A program made the translations under genes and the position numbers. The notes below the pieces were generated by a model. The model saw only the letters and a program-made list of their open reading frames with translations. It was not told where the DNA came from and did not search any database. This document shows, piece after piece, positions 26,458 to 35,176 of a stretch of 64,000 nucleotides of DNA. Source of the stretch: Psychroflexus salis (GTDB lineage Bacteria; Bacteroidota; Bacteroidia; Flavobacteriales; Flavobacteriaceae); the NCBI RefSeq assembly GCF_014640175.1, contig NZ_BMGL01000002.1, positions 229,337 to 293,336 on the forward strand, read 5' to 3'. Numbering within the stretch: position 1 is the first letter of the stretch; each line of letters opens with the position of its first letter.

Positions 26458-27654
26458 ATGAAGCTATTTTATCGTTGGTTCAAAAATACATTTTTATTTT
26501 TTCTATTGGCTTGCATTTCGTGCAATTCAGTTTCCCAAATTAAAAGTGAACATCTGCAACTCGGTATTGAGCAAACCCAAGCCTATTTACCATTGTTAAA
26601 AAACAAAAAAGTAGCTGTGGTAGGTAATCAAACTTCAATGATACCAGGCACATCTGGCCAATTTGTACATTTGGTAGATACCTTATTGAATTCAAATATT
26701 AAAGTTACCAAAGTATTTGCGCCAGAACATGGCTTTCGTGGCAAAGCTGATGCCGGAGAAACCATAAAAGATGGTATAGATGCCAAAACGGGCTTACCGA
26801 TTATCTCCTTGTACGGGAGTAATAAAAAACCATCTGCTGAACAACTAAAAAACATAGATGTAGTCATTTTCGATATTCAAGATGTGGGCGCGCGTTTTTA
26901 TACTTACATATCTACTTTGCATTACGTTATGGAAGCTTGTGCAGAACTAAATATTGAAGTTTTGGTGCTAGATCGTCCCAATCCTAATGGAAATTACATC
27001 GATGGACCTATTTTAGAAAAAGAATTTACCAGTTTTGTAGGTATGCATCCTGTTCCTGTAGTTCATGGTTTAACCATTGGTGAATATGCTAGAATGATGA
27101 ATGGTGAAGGTTTTTTGAAAAACAAAATTCAAGTTAAACTTTGGGTGGTTAATTTGAAGCACTATAACAAAAATGAAACTTACAAATTGCCTATTAAACC
27201 ATCTCCTAATTTACCCAATGCAAAAGCTATAAATTTGTATCCTAGTTTGTGTTTTTTTGAAGGAACCAATGTAAACGCAGGTCGAGGTACAAATTTACAG
27301 TTTCAAGTATTTGGTTCTCCTTATTTAAGTGCTGAAGTTTTTAATTTTGAATACACACCGCAATCAAATGAAGGATCAAAGTCGCCCAAGCATTTGGGGA
27401 AAGTCTGCTATGGTAAAAATCTTTCCAATTCTGAAAATTTGAACTATCTGCAGCTAGATTGGTTAATTGAAGCTTATCAAAATACAGAAAATAAAAATGA
27501 GTTTTTCAATAGTTTTTTTAATAAACTAGCGGGTAATGCAAGTTTACAAGAAGCCATAAAAGCTGGAAAATCTGCTGAAGAAATCAAAGCAAGTTGGCAG
27601 GATGATTTAGCTGATTATAATAAACGAATTAAGCCGTATTTGTTGTATGAGTAA
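26458..27654 (+). CDS. NamZ-like exo-beta-N-acetylmuramidase (DUF1343)
   Basis: 398-residue lipoprotein (lipobox LLAC, Cys19) of the DUF1343/YbbC family. Biochemically studied members, such as B. subtilis NamZ and a Tannerella forsythia homologue, remove terminal N-acetylmuramic acid from peptidoglycan fragments, a cell-wall recycling step. Conserved blocks are visible: VAVVGNQTS, FAPEHGFRG with DAGE, FDIQDVGARFYTY, DRPNPN, KPSPNLP and FFEGTNVNAGRGT. It is divergent from the LolC-like gene with no bases between the start codons, so its promoter must lie within that gene. I saw no exact -7 box for it. Confidence 0.92.
   Translation: MKLFYRWFKNTFLFFLLACISCNSVSQIKSEHLQLGIEQTQAYLPLLKNKKVAVVGNQTSMIPGTSGQFVHLVDTLLNSNIKVTKVFAPEHGFRGKADAGETIKDGIDAKTGLPIISLYGSNKKPSAEQLKNIDVVIFDIQDVGARFYTYISTLHYVMEACAELNIEVLVLDRPNPNGNYIDGPILEKEFTSFVGMHPVPVVHGLTIGEYARMMNGEGFLKNKIQVKLWVVNLKHYNKNETYKLPIKPSPNLPNAKAINLYPSLCFFEGTNVNAGRGTNLQFQVFGSPYLSAEVFNFEYTPQSNEGSKSPKHLGKVCYGKNLSNSENLNYLQLDWLIEAYQNTENKNEFFNSFFNKLAGNASLQEAIKAGKSAEEIKASWQDDLADYNKRIKPYLLYE
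26481..26488 (-). promoter_or_regulatory. -7 box for the LolC-like gene inside the NamZ-like gene
   Basis: The minus strand reads TATTTTTG, an exact consensus match, within codons 8-11 of the divergent gene. The predicted leader to the TTG start at 26457 is about 17 bases. Confidence 0.45.
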
Positions 27655-27782
27655 CTTTAAAAAATGAAAACTTGACCAATTTAAAATTTTTAATAACCAA
27701 ATTATTTGACATTTTATTTATGTTTTAATTCGATTATTTGAAAAAAAAGTTATAATTCTAAGAAATTATTAAACTTAATATT

Positions 27783-28515
27783 ATGAAAAACAGCAATACC
27801 GCAACACCGCAATTAACGGACTGTCTTCAATTATTATTGTGCTAATATGTTGTGTAATGAATACAACAAATCTATTTGCACAAAGCTCTAACCCTGTAAT
27901 ACATTACTATTATATTGAAGAAGCAAGCCGAGTTTGCTAAATCCTACTAAAATAATTGAAAATGCTAATGGTACTAAAACTTTAGAATTTAGAGATAATA
28001 CTACACAAAGTTTTTTAAATCAATATAAAATCCACCTTTATAATCGAGAATTTGAGTGGTCTAGATTTACTTCCTTACACAAATATTATATAATTGGAAT
28101 TGAAAGTGCTAATCAAGTAAATCCTTTACTATCAAATGCTAATATTGTATTGGCTGAATATATTGGTACCGATGAAGATATTGATAATCAAACATTAGGT
28201 ACACCAAATGATTATTATGACCATGAGCATATATCAGAATATTGGCTACCAGATGGTACTTATGATACAATAAATGGTTTTGTAAGACCTGTACAACCTT
28301 TTAAAACTACTAATTTTAGGGCTTATGAACATTTAGAATTGATAAAAGCAAGGCGAGCTTGGAACATTACTACAGGTGTATATTACAATTATATTTTAAA
28401 CGCAGAAAACAATAGCATAAGCATACCTACAAACCAATTACCAACAGGCACCTATATAGTCAATCTTATTGCCAATGGAAATATGTTGGATGCAAAGCAA
28501 TTAATTATTAATTAA
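27783..28515 (+). pseudogene. Decayed T9SS-secreted subtilase (S8 peptidase) gene
   Basis: Three pieces lie in three frames. ATG at 27783 opens a frame that soon stops. The frame from 27785 encodes a signal peptide (VLICCVMNTTNLFAQ) and ends at TAA 27938. A third frame continues from 27934 to 28515. One missing A in the A-run at 27786-27790 and one missing T at 27933-27935 would join them into one protein beginning MKKQQYRNTA. That protein would contain the subtilase lead-in ELIKARRAWNITTG, which in S8 peptidases immediately precedes the catalytic Asp strand. Here it runs straight into a T9SS type A sorting tail (LPTGTYIVNLIANG, ending KQLIIN). The Asp/His/Ser catalytic domain is therefore absent. 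The two frameshifts are seen directly; the subtilase origin is inferred. Confidence 0.75.
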
Positions 28516-28527
28516 AAAATAGAAAAC

Positions 28528-29259
28528 ATGAAAACGATTATAAAAACAATACTATTATTTTTTTTCATTAATACAACTGCACAAGTTGCTCCTATACTTG
28601 ACCATACTTGGACCATTGAAAAAAATGTTACTCAAGATGAAACTATCATGGCAGATTTAAATGCATTTGGAGAATATGATCAGTTTAACTTGTTAGAGTT
28701 TACTGTAGGAGAAAATCCATCATATTATGATTTTTGGTTTGCGTCTTGTATCAATTACACTTTTTTTGAAGAAAACGACCAATCTTTTTATAATCATTTA
28801 GGCTGTACATTATCTTCAGACAGCTCAAATATTGCAGAATATTACAACTATGTTTTTATACAAAGTTCAGAAGAAGTTACATTAGATAATGAGTTTGTAC
28901 CAGATGCTTATGGTCCATTCAATTATGAATTCAGATACGAAAGTGATTTCATTTATTTAGACATCACTAATACTGAGGGCAGTGTAGCTACTTTTTGGGC
29001 AAGCACCTTAAGCAATAATGATATCGATAAAACTAAATTTTCAATTTATCCAAATCCAGTGGTTAATGAATTGCGTATCGTAAGTGATCTAGCAAAGATT
29101 GAGCAAATTATAATTTACAATCTAAACGGTAAGCAAATCTTGAAAGTCGATTTTCAAGAAAATCAGCCCATTGATGTAAGTAGTTTAGCTAAAGGCATGT
29201 ACTTGGTAAAATTACAAACAGAAAATGGCAGTTTGACAAAGAAAATGATTAAAGAATAA
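28528..29259 (+). CDS. T9SS type A sorted secreted protein, unknown function
   Basis: 243 residues with a signal peptide (1-18, MKTIIKTILLFFFINTTA) and a C-terminal type A sorting domain (about 172-243: KFSIYPNPVVNEL, IYNLNGKQIL, LAKGMYLVKLQTENG, KKMIKE), which directs secretion through the type IX system and removal or anchoring at the surface. The middle part (about 25-165) is acidic, rich in aromatic residues, has two cysteines that could form a disulfide, and matches no family I know. It is 12 bases after the decayed subtilase gene and likely shared its transcript. A strong terminator follows. Confidence 0.85.
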   Translation: MKTIIKTILLFFFINTTAQVAPILDHTWTIEKNVTQDETIMADLNAFGEYDQFNLLEFTVGENPSYYDFWFASCINYTFFEENDQSFYNHLGCTLSSDSSNIAEYYNYVFIQSSEEVTLDNEFVPDAYGPFNYEFRYESDFIYLDITNTEGSVATFWASTLSNNDIDKTKFSIYPNPVVNELRIVSDLAKIEQIIIYNLNGKQILKVDFQENQPIDVSSLAKGMYLVKLQTENGSLTKKMIKE

Positions 29260-29283
29260 TAAGTCACATCCTTAAGAAAATTT

Positions 29284-29320
29284 AAAACCTGCAAGGGCTC
29301 TAAGACCTTGCAGGTTTTTT
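29284..29320 (+). terminator. Terminator after the T9SS type A gene
   Basis: A 12-pair GC-rich stem (29285-29296 with 29306-29317) with a T6 run. It lies between convergent genes and may also help end the OsmC transcript. Confidence 0.82.
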
Positions 29321-29344
29321 ATGAATTCATTTTTTTAAATCACT

Positions 29345-29770
29345 TCAAACTTCAATCAAATTTCCATTCAATTCAACTTGATACTTAATCTCTACGGTTT
29401 GGTCTAACATTTTAGAAACTGAGCAATATTTTTCAAATGAAAGTTGGGCAGCTCGCAAGGCTTTTTTAGCGGGAATTTCTCCTTTTAGTTTTACCAATAA
29501 ATCAATTACAGTAAACACTTTGGGTTCTGTTTCTTTACGAGTACCTAAAGTTTCAACTTGTAAATCTTCAATTACTAAATTCTGCTTCTTCAAAATATGC
29601 ACAATATCAATACTACTACAACCTGAAATAGCCATTAAAACCAATTCCATAGGACTCGCCGATGATGGGTTTTCCATACTCGAATTGCAAAGTTCTACTT
29701 GGTGTCCTAAATGGTTTTCAGCCACATATTCAAAGTCGCTATTTTGTTTTTTTTGAAGTTTAATTTGCAT
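29345..29770 (-). CDS. OsmC/Ohr-like peroxiredoxin
   Basis: 141-residue OsmC-family protein, expected to reduce organic hydroperoxides as a homodimer. The two redox cysteines appear in the expected contexts: SGCSSIDI near residue 51, and KYCSVSKML near residue 115. The PSSASPMEL lead-in to the first helix is conserved. It is a YhfA-like cytoplasmic member rather than Ohr proper. It is monocistronic and divergent from metK. Confidence 0.9.
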   Translation of the reverse strand: MQIKLQKKQNSDFEYVAENHLGHQVELCNSSMENPSSASPMELVLMAISGCSSIDIVHILKKQNLVIEDLQVETLGTRKETEPKVFTVIDLLVKLKGEIPAKKALRAAQLSFEKYCSVSKMLDQTVEIKYQVELNGNLIEV

Positions 29771-29849
29771 AATAATGTATTTGAAGCAAAAATAGGAATA
29801 AGCAATTCTTCAAATTGAATCATCCTAATAAAAATTAGTTAAGAATGAT

Positions 29850-29876
29850 TTGAAACATTGTAATTTATTAAATTTG
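29850..29876 (+). promoter_or_regulatory. metK promoter
   Basis: TTG at 29850-29852, a 16-base spacer and an exact -7 box TAAATTTG at 29869-29876. The predicted start near 29880-29883 coincides with the first stem of the riboswitch. Confidence 0.65.
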
Positions 29877-29877
29877 C

Positions 29878-29928
29878 ACTGAGGAAAAATTTGACTGATT
29901 GCGACCTCTAAAAAATGCTAAAACAGAA
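29878..29928 (+). promoter_or_regulatory. SAM-II-like riboswitch in the metK leader
   Basis: The leader begins with a GAGG/CCTC stem (29881-29884 with 29905-29908). Its 20-base loop contains ATTTGACTGATTGCGA and is followed downstream by AAAAAATGCTAAAA. In the SAM-II (metA) motif the loop reads AUUUAACC..AUUGCAA and the 3' part AAAUG..GCUAAAAA, so order, spacing and key bases agree. ATTT of the loop can pair with AAAT downstream, as in the SAM-II pseudoknot. The position, immediately upstream of S-adenosylmethionine synthetase and at the transcript 5' end, fits feedback by SAM. About 70 bases of AT-rich leader follow to the ATG. Alignment was by eye. Confidence 0.68.
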
Positions 29929-29996
29929 CTTTTCTTTTTTCGTTTGAAGTCGCGCAGATTTATTTTTCATTTTAGTTCAATTTAAAATTCAAACGA

Positions 29997-31253
29997 ATGC
30001 CTTATTTATTTACATCAGAAAGTGTTTCTGAAGGACATCCCGATAAAATTGCAGATCAGATTAGTGATGCTTTACTCGATTATTTTTTAGCTTTTGATGA
30101 AGAATCAAAAGTTGCTTGTGAAACTTTAGTAACTACCGGTCAAGTGGTTTTAGCCGGTGAAGTAAAAAGTAAAACCTATTTAGATGTACAGCAAATTGCT
30201 AGAGATGTAATCAATAAGATTGGTTACACAAAAGGCGAATATCAATTTAGTGGAGATTCTTGTGGCGTAATTTCTTTAATACATGAACAATCTCCAGATA
30301 TTAATCAAGGTGTAGACAAAGTTTCTAAAGAAGAGCAAGGTGCTGGAGATCAGGGTATGATGTTCGGTTATGCAACCAATGAAACTGATAATTATATGCC
30401 GCTAGCCCTAGATATTTCGCATAAATTATTGGAAGAGCTCGCTGCACTAAGAAGAGAAGCTAAAGAGATTTCTTATTTGCGACCTGATGCAAAAGCTCAA
30501 GTTACCATTGAGTATGATGATGATAATCGCCCTATAAGAATTGATACCATTGTAGTTTCTACGCAACATGATGCTTTTAATGCAAACGACGAAAAGATGC
30601 TTGCCCAAATTAAAAAAGATATCGTTGAAATTCTAATTCCTAAGGTAAAAGCTAAATACTCCACAGAAATTCAATCGCTTTTTAATGATAATATTACCTA
30701 TCACATCAATCCAACAGGAAAGTTTGTTATTGGAGGTCCACATGGCGATGCCGGACTAACTGGAAGAAAAATAATCGTAGATACCTATGGTGGAAAAGGC
30801 GCACACGGTGGAGGTGCATTTTCTGGAAAAGACCCGAGTAAAGTAGACCGTTCTGCAGCTTATGCCGCAAGACATATTGCTAAAAATATGGTGGCGGCTG
30901 GTTTAGCAGACGAGATTTTAGTCCAAATTTCCTATGCTATTGGTATAAAAGAACCAACTTCTGTTTACGTAAATACGTATAATACTTCAAAGATGAATTT
31001 GAGTGATGGAGAGATTGCTAAAAAATTACTGTCCATCTTCGATTTAACACCAGCAGGAATCGAAAAAACCTTGAAGCTAAGAAACCCCATTTATTTAGAA
31101 ACAGCGGCTTATGGGCATATGGGTAAATCGCCAATAACAGTAACTAAAAATTATTCTTCTAATTATTCAGGAGAAGTTACCAAAGAAGTCGAGCTATTTA
31201 CTTGGGAAAAATTAGATTATGTAGAGCGACTTCAAAAGGAGTTTAAAATTTAA
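29997..31253 (+). CDS. metK: S-adenosylmethionine synthetase
   Basis: Makes SAM from methionine and ATP. The 418-residue protein shows the ATP-binding GHPDK (13-17) and [10 protein letters not shown], the signature [12 protein letters not shown] near residue 116, and the phosphate-binding [16 protein letters not shown] near 268. It is preceded by a SAM-II-like riboswitch, implying feedback control by its product, and followed by a perfect bidirectional terminator. Monocistronic. Confidence 0.98.
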   Translation: MPYLFTSESVSEGHPDKIADQISDALLDYFLAFDEESKVACETLVTTGQVVLAGEVKSKTYLDVQQIARDVINKIGYTKGEYQFSGDSCGVISLIHEQSPDINQGVDKVSKEEQGAGDQGMMFGYATNETDNYMPLALDISHKLLEELAALRREAKEISYLRPDAKAQVTIEYDDDNRPIRIDTIVVSTQHDAFNANDEKMLAQIKKDIVEILIPKVKAKYSTEIQSLFNDNITYHINPTGKFVIGGPHGDAGLTGRKIIVDTYGGKGAHGGGAFSGKDPSKVDRSAAYAARHIAKNMVAAGLADEILVQISYAIGIKEPTSVYVNTYNTSKMNLSDGEIAKKLLSIFDLTPAGIEKTLKLRNPIYLETAAYGHMGKSPITVTKNYSSNYSGEVTKEVELFTWEKLDYVERLQKEFKI

Positions 31254-31268
31254 ATTTATTTACCAAAT

Positions 31269-31298
31269 AAAAAAGCGACCTGAACAGGTCGCTTTTTT
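31269..31298. terminator. Bidirectional terminator between metK and the S1/P1 nuclease gene
   Basis: A near-perfect 14-pair palindrome centred on 31283, with A6 and T6 arms. Its last two bases overlap the stop codon of the minus-strand gene. Confidence 0.87.
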
Positions 31299-32079
31299 AT
31301 ATTTTAAAAATTTTGTTGAGTTGGGCAGCTAAATGAATACCAGCCTTATGTAATTGTTGTCTTAAAACAGGAAACCATTTATAGGTATAGGCATAGCTTA
31401 AATTTTCGTTAGGTAGAGCAGAAGCATAGACTTGGTTAGTAAGCTTATGCGTTTCTGCCAACCATTCCAACAAGGTTTTTTCTTTAAATTGGTTTACTTC
31501 AATTTCCCTAAAGGGAAATTTATTAGTAGCCAATTCTGTATAACTCATGTTATAACTTTCAATAAGTTGTGTATCCCATAGTTTATGAATGTTAGTATGT
31601 TCTCCAAACCAAAAAACATCAAAATCATTCCCGCCCCTGTCTTCTTTTAAACCAACATGAAAGGGCTGATGCAAGTCGCCGATTAAATGAATCAGTATTT
31701 TTAGATGAAATTGCTTTGTGTTTTTTGCTGAGGTTTCATCTTTTAAAATAGCAATACTCTTTTGAATTCCAATGATTAGGTCTCCATCTTCATTTTTTTC
31801 AGCTTCATTATAATTACTATTAAGTGGTATATTTACATAATGCCAAACTTTGTAAGCATCATATTTTTTATCACTTTTTATCTCATCGGCAAAAGTTGAA
31901 GCTGTAGCTAAACTTTCACCATCTAATAAGTCTAAAATTTTTTGTTTTACATCTTCATCAAGATATTGAAAAGCAATTTCAGCTACTGCTCGATGGCCAT
32001 TTTGTCCCCAATCATCTTCTGCAAAACAGAAAAAGGGAGTTAGGCAAAAACTTAGAACAATTAATAAGGTATTTTTCAT
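31297..32079 (-). CDS. S1/P1-type secreted nuclease
   Basis: Exported zinc nuclease of the phospholipase C/P1 nuclease fold, acting on single-stranded nucleic acid or 3'-nucleotides. A signal peptide covers 1-20. The trinuclear zinc ligands can be assigned by order: Trp24, His29, Asp65 (TFADEI), His80 (WHYVNIP), His131 and Asp135 and His141 (LIHLIGDLHQPFH), His165 and Asp169 (NIHKLWDTQ). The length of 260 residues is normal. In fungal enzymes the ligand Trp is residue 1 of the mature protein; here predicted cleavage leaves three residues (EDD) before it. A TATTTTTG box lies 11-18 bases upstream. Confidence 0.93.
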   Translation of the reverse strand: MKNTLLIVLSFCLTPFFCFAEDDWGQNGHRAVAEIAFQYLDEDVKQKILDLLDGESLATASTFADEIKSDKKYDAYKVWHYVNIPLNSNYNEAEKNEDGDLIIGIQKSIAILKDETSAKNTKQFHLKILIHLIGDLHQPFHVGLKEDRGGNDFDVFWFGEHTNIHKLWDTQLIESYNMSYTELATNKFPFREIEVNQFKEKTLLEWLAETHKLTNQVYASALPNENLSYAYTYKWFPVLRQQLHKAGIHLAAQLNKIFKI

Positions 32080-32089
32080 GTTTTTTTGT

Positions 32090-32097
32090 CAAAAATA
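32090..32097 (-). promoter_or_regulatory. -7 box for the S1/P1 nuclease gene
   Basis: The minus strand reads TATTTTTG, an exact consensus match. The leader would be only about 4-5 bases. Confidence 0.4.
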
Positions 32098-32122
32098 TGA
32101 ATTCACTTTAGTTAAATCCGTT

Positions 32123-32130
32123 TACTTTTG
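32123..32130 (+). promoter_or_regulatory. -7 box for the HAD phosphatase gene
   Basis: TACTTTTG, an exact consensus match, giving a leader of about 36 bases to the ATG at 32173. No clear -33 TTG. Confidence 0.45.
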
Positions 32131-32172
32131 AAAGCTTAATGTTTTTTTTAAATTAAGTTTAAATTCTAATAG

Positions 32173-32985
32173 ATGAACTCCTACAAATTAATTTGCAGCG
32201 ATATTGATGGAACACTCTTAAACACTGAAAGAGAAGTATCGAGTTATACCATAGAAATCGTCAAACAGATACTAAAACAGTTTCCTTTTGTACTCATCTC
32301 TGCTCGAATGCCTAGTGCAATGCGTCATATTCAACAAGACTTAGGTATTAAAGATGCTCCGATGGTTTGTTATAATGGTGGTTTAATTTTGCATGGGAAT
32401 CAAATTTTAGGAAGCACAGTTATTTCTTTAGAAATTTCGAGAAAAGTGGCTCAAATTGTATTAAATGAAGATTTACACTTTGGAATGTATCATCAAGACG
32501 AATGGTATGTTTCACAACAAGATGAATGGGCGGAGAGAGAAGAAAACAATACCAAGGTAACACCAATTGTTTTATCTCCAAATAAAGTTTTAGCTAAATG
32601 GGAACATGAAAATAAAGCAGCACACAAACTTATGTGTATGGGTAATGAAGAAAAAGTAGGTAAGGTATTTTCTATTTTAAGTGAAGTATTTTCAGAAAGT
32701 TTACACTTGTATCGTTCAAAACCCACATATATAGAAATTGCACCGAAAGCAATTTCAAAACTTACGGGGATTGCTACAATTGCAGAGCAAGTTTACCAAT
32801 TTAAATTAGATGAAATAATAGCCTATGGCGATAATTATAACGATGTTGAATTATTAGATGGAGTAGGTCTTGGTGTTGCAGTAGCTAATGCAGTTGAGCC
32901 TGTAAAAATAATAGCAAATCAACACACTTTTGGCAGTAAAGAAGACGGAGTAGCAAAACACTTAGCACAGCTTTTTCAACTTTAG
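32173..32985 (+). CDS. Cof-type HAD-IIB phosphatase
   Basis: Cytoplasmic haloacid dehalogenase-type phosphatase acting on small phosphorylated metabolites such as sugar phosphates or cofactors. The 270-residue protein has the nucleophile motif CSDIDGTLL (Asp10, Asp12), motif II LISAR near 41, the IIB cap domain (about 85-185), the conserved lysine in APKAISK, and motif IV YGDNYNDVELL near 216. The natural substrate is unknown. It is followed by the DUF819 gene 45 bases downstream. Confidence 0.9.
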   Translation: MNSYKLICSDIDGTLLNTEREVSSYTIEIVKQILKQFPFVLISARMPSAMRHIQQDLGIKDAPMVCYNGGLILHGNQILGSTVISLEISRKVAQIVLNEDLHFGMYHQDEWYVSQQDEWAEREENNTKVTPIVLSPNKVLAKWEHENKAAHKLMCMGNEEKVGKVFSILSEVFSESLHLYRSKPTYIEIAPKAISKLTGIATIAEQVYQFKLDEIIAYGDNYNDVELLDGVGLGVAVANAVEPVKIIANQHTFGSKEDGVAKHLAQLFQL

Positions 32986-33030
32986 CCTAACCACGTCTAG
33001 CAATTTTATATTTTTACACAAATTTTAATC

Positions 33031-34359
33031 ATGGATAAAACCTTGCGTATTGTAGAAGACACAACTCCTTATATTACAAATGATGCGGTTGTTTTAGGAA
33101 TTTTAATGCTGTCCTTGGGTTTAATTTTTTATACATCTTCCTTAAAAACCGGATTTTGGAAAAAGTTTTATGGCATTGTACCTGCCTTATTGTTATGCTA
33201 TTTAATCCCAGCTATTTTTAATTCTTTAGATATTATTTCAGCCGAATGGAAAATTGTTTACGACAATAAAGAAGAAGTTCATTTTAAATCGCAGTTGTAC
33301 CCCATAGCCAGTCGATACTTTTTGCCTGCAGCTTTAGTTTTATTAACCTTAACTATAGATTTAAAAGCTATTGTAAATTTAGGTTACAAAGCCTTAATCA
33401 TGTTTTTTACAGGAACTATTGGAATATTAATCGGCGGACCAATTGCTATTTTAATAATTTCTATTTTTTCACCTGAAACCGTTGGTGGAGCAGGACCAGA
33501 CGCTGTTTGGCGTGGCTTAGCTACTATTGCAGGAAGCTGGATTGGTGGTGGTGCAAACCAAGCAGCCATGCTCGAAATTTTTGAATATAACCGCGACAAA
33601 TATGGCGGTATGGTTTTAGTAGATATTTTAGTTGCTAATCTTTGGATGGCTGTTATTTTGCTAGGCATTGGTCAACGCAAACGCATCGATAAATGGTTAA
33701 AAGCTGATAATACAGCCATTGAAGAATTAAAAGAAAAAGTATCGAATTATTCGGCTAGTGTTACCCGCAATCCAAGCTTAGCAGATTATATGATTATTCT
33801 AAGTTTTGCTTTTGTAGCAGTAGGAATATCGCATTGGCTTGCTATAGAAATCTCAGACTTTTTAATTTTTAATTTTACTGTATTTGCGGATAAAACTTCA
33901 GCTCTGCACTCCTTTGCTTCAACCTTCTTTTGGTTGGTTAGTATTGCAACATTTTTAGGAGTTATATTATCTTTTACAAAAGCCAAATCTTACGAAGGAG
34001 CAGGAGCAACTAAAATAGGAAGTATTTTTATTTACTTTTTAGTAGCTACCATTGGTATGCACATGGATTTATCTACCGTTTTTGAAAACCCAGGTTTACT
34101 AGCTATAGGTATGGTTTGGATGACCATACATGCTGGCTTGTTAATTGGTGTTGCAAAACTAATAAAAGCGCCTTATTTTTTCTTAGCTGTAGGAAGTCAA
34201 GCTAATGTTGGTGGTGCTGCGTCTGCACCAGTAGTTGCTTCAGCTTTTCACCCATCCTTAACCAGTGTAGGTGTTTTATTAGCCGTTTTTGGTTATGTAG
34301 TAGGAACTTATGCAGCTTTAGGTTGCGCAATATTAATGGAATATGCATCAAATTTATAA
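33031..34359 (+). CDS. DUF819 family membrane protein (YjcL-like)
   Basis: 442-residue integral membrane protein with about ten to eleven predicted helices and glycine-rich segments GSWIGGGANQAAMLE and GSQANVGGAASAPVVASAF, which sit in matching halves of an inverted duplication, as in secondary transporters. A short C-terminal tail follows. DUF819 members are uncharacterised and likely transport an anion or organic acid; the substrate is unknown. The DUF4369 lipoprotein gene starts 6 bases after it, so they form an operon. Confidence 0.9.
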   Translation: MDKTLRIVEDTTPYITNDAVVLGILMLSLGLIFYTSSLKTGFWKKFYGIVPALLLCYLIPAIFNSLDIISAEWKIVYDNKEEVHFKSQLYPIASRYFLPAALVLLTLTIDLKAIVNLGYKALIMFFTGTIGILIGGPIAILIISIFSPETVGGAGPDAVWRGLATIAGSWIGGGANQAAMLEIFEYNRDKYGGMVLVDILVANLWMAVILLGIGQRKRIDKWLKADNTAIEELKEKVSNYSASVTRNPSLADYMIILSFAFVAVGISHWLAIEISDFLIFNFTVFADKTSALHSFASTFFWLVSIATFLGVILSFTKAKSYEGAGATKIGSIFIYFLVATIGMHMDLSTVFENPGLLAIGMVWMTIHAGLLIGVAKLIKAPYFFLAVGSQANVGGAASAPVVASAFHPSLTSVGVLLAVFGYVVGTYAALGCAILMEYASNL

Positions 34360-34365
34360 ACACAT

Positions 34366-35121
34366 ATGAACAAATTAATTTTAGGAATCTCGATTATTGC
34401 TTTAAGTTTATTTTCCTGTGAGCAAAGCCCAAAACCAAATCTTTTTGTAAAAGGTAAAATAGAAGGTGTTAGGAAGGCCACAATTTATTTACAAAAAATG
34501 CAAGATACATTACTTGTAGATTTAGATTCTGTTGCTTTATTAGGAAATGAAAACTTTGAGTTAGAAACCTATGTTGAAGAACCACAGCTTATGTTTTTGT
34601 ATTTAAAACAATTTGGAAGTGAAGAAGATGCTGAGTATTTTGATTTTTTTGCTGAAGCTGGAGAATTTCAATTTAAGCTTAATGCTGAAGGTTTTAATCA
34701 AGCAATTGCAGAAAAGGCACCCGAAAACCAGTTGAAATACCAAACTTACTTAGCTACTTTAAAAAGGTTTAATGATCAAAATTTAGATTTAATATCCGAA
34801 CGTATACAAACTAACGAAAATGATACTTTGGCAATGCGTACTTTAAATGAAAAATATGCTAGTTTATTGCGTAGAAAATATTTGTATACCATTAATTATG
34901 CAATGAAAAATAATGCGCACGAAATAGCTCCTTTTTTGATGCTATCTGAAGCTTACGATGCCAATAAAAAGTTTTTAGATACAGTTTTTAATTCTCTTAC
35001 GCCAAAAGTACGTAATTCAAAATATGGTAAAGAATTGGAAAATTTAATTGAATTGAGAGCTCAAGAAGCTAAACAGCAAAATATTGAAGTAAAAACTATT
35101 GATGAAGAAATGGATTCTTAA
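34366..35121 (+). CDS. DUF4369 lipoprotein
   Basis: 251-residue lipoprotein with the lipobox ending at Cys18 (LFSC). DUF4369 covers about residues 25-130: a beta sandwich with the usual opening FVKGKIEG, the KATIYLQKMQDTLLVDLDSV strand pair, then FFAEAGEFQFKL. In many Bacteroidetes this domain heads thioredoxin-like (TlpA) proteins; here the thioredoxin part is missing and a helical C-terminus replaces it. Co-transcribed with the DUF819 transporter-like gene. Function unknown. Confidence 0.88.
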   Translation: MNKLILGISIIALSLFSCEQSPKPNLFVKGKIEGVRKATIYLQKMQDTLLVDLDSVALLGNENFELETYVEEPQLMFLYLKQFGSEEDAEYFDFFAEAGEFQFKLNAEGFNQAIAEKAPENQLKYQTYLATLKRFNDQNLDLISERIQTNENDTLAMRTLNEKYASLLRRKYLYTINYAMKNNAHEIAPFLMLSEAYDANKKFLDTVFNSLTPKVRNSKYGKELENLIELRAQEAKQQNIEVKTIDEEMDS

Positions 35122-35142
35122 TTGAAGAAAATATTTATTAAC

Positions 35143-35176
35143 AAAAAACCCGCTCAATTTTTGAGCGGGTTTTTAA
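35143..35176. terminator. Bidirectional terminator between the DUF4369 gene and the small coiled-coil gene
   Basis: A perfect 14-pair stem (35144-35157 with 35161-35174), a 3-base loop, and A/T arms in both directions. Confidence 0.87.

Noticed and set aside
27934..28515. Reading this open frame as an intact gene with a TTG start
   Set aside because: It would lack a signal peptide although it ends in a T9SS sorting tail; the missing signal peptide is found just upstream in another frame, so it is part of a pseudogene.
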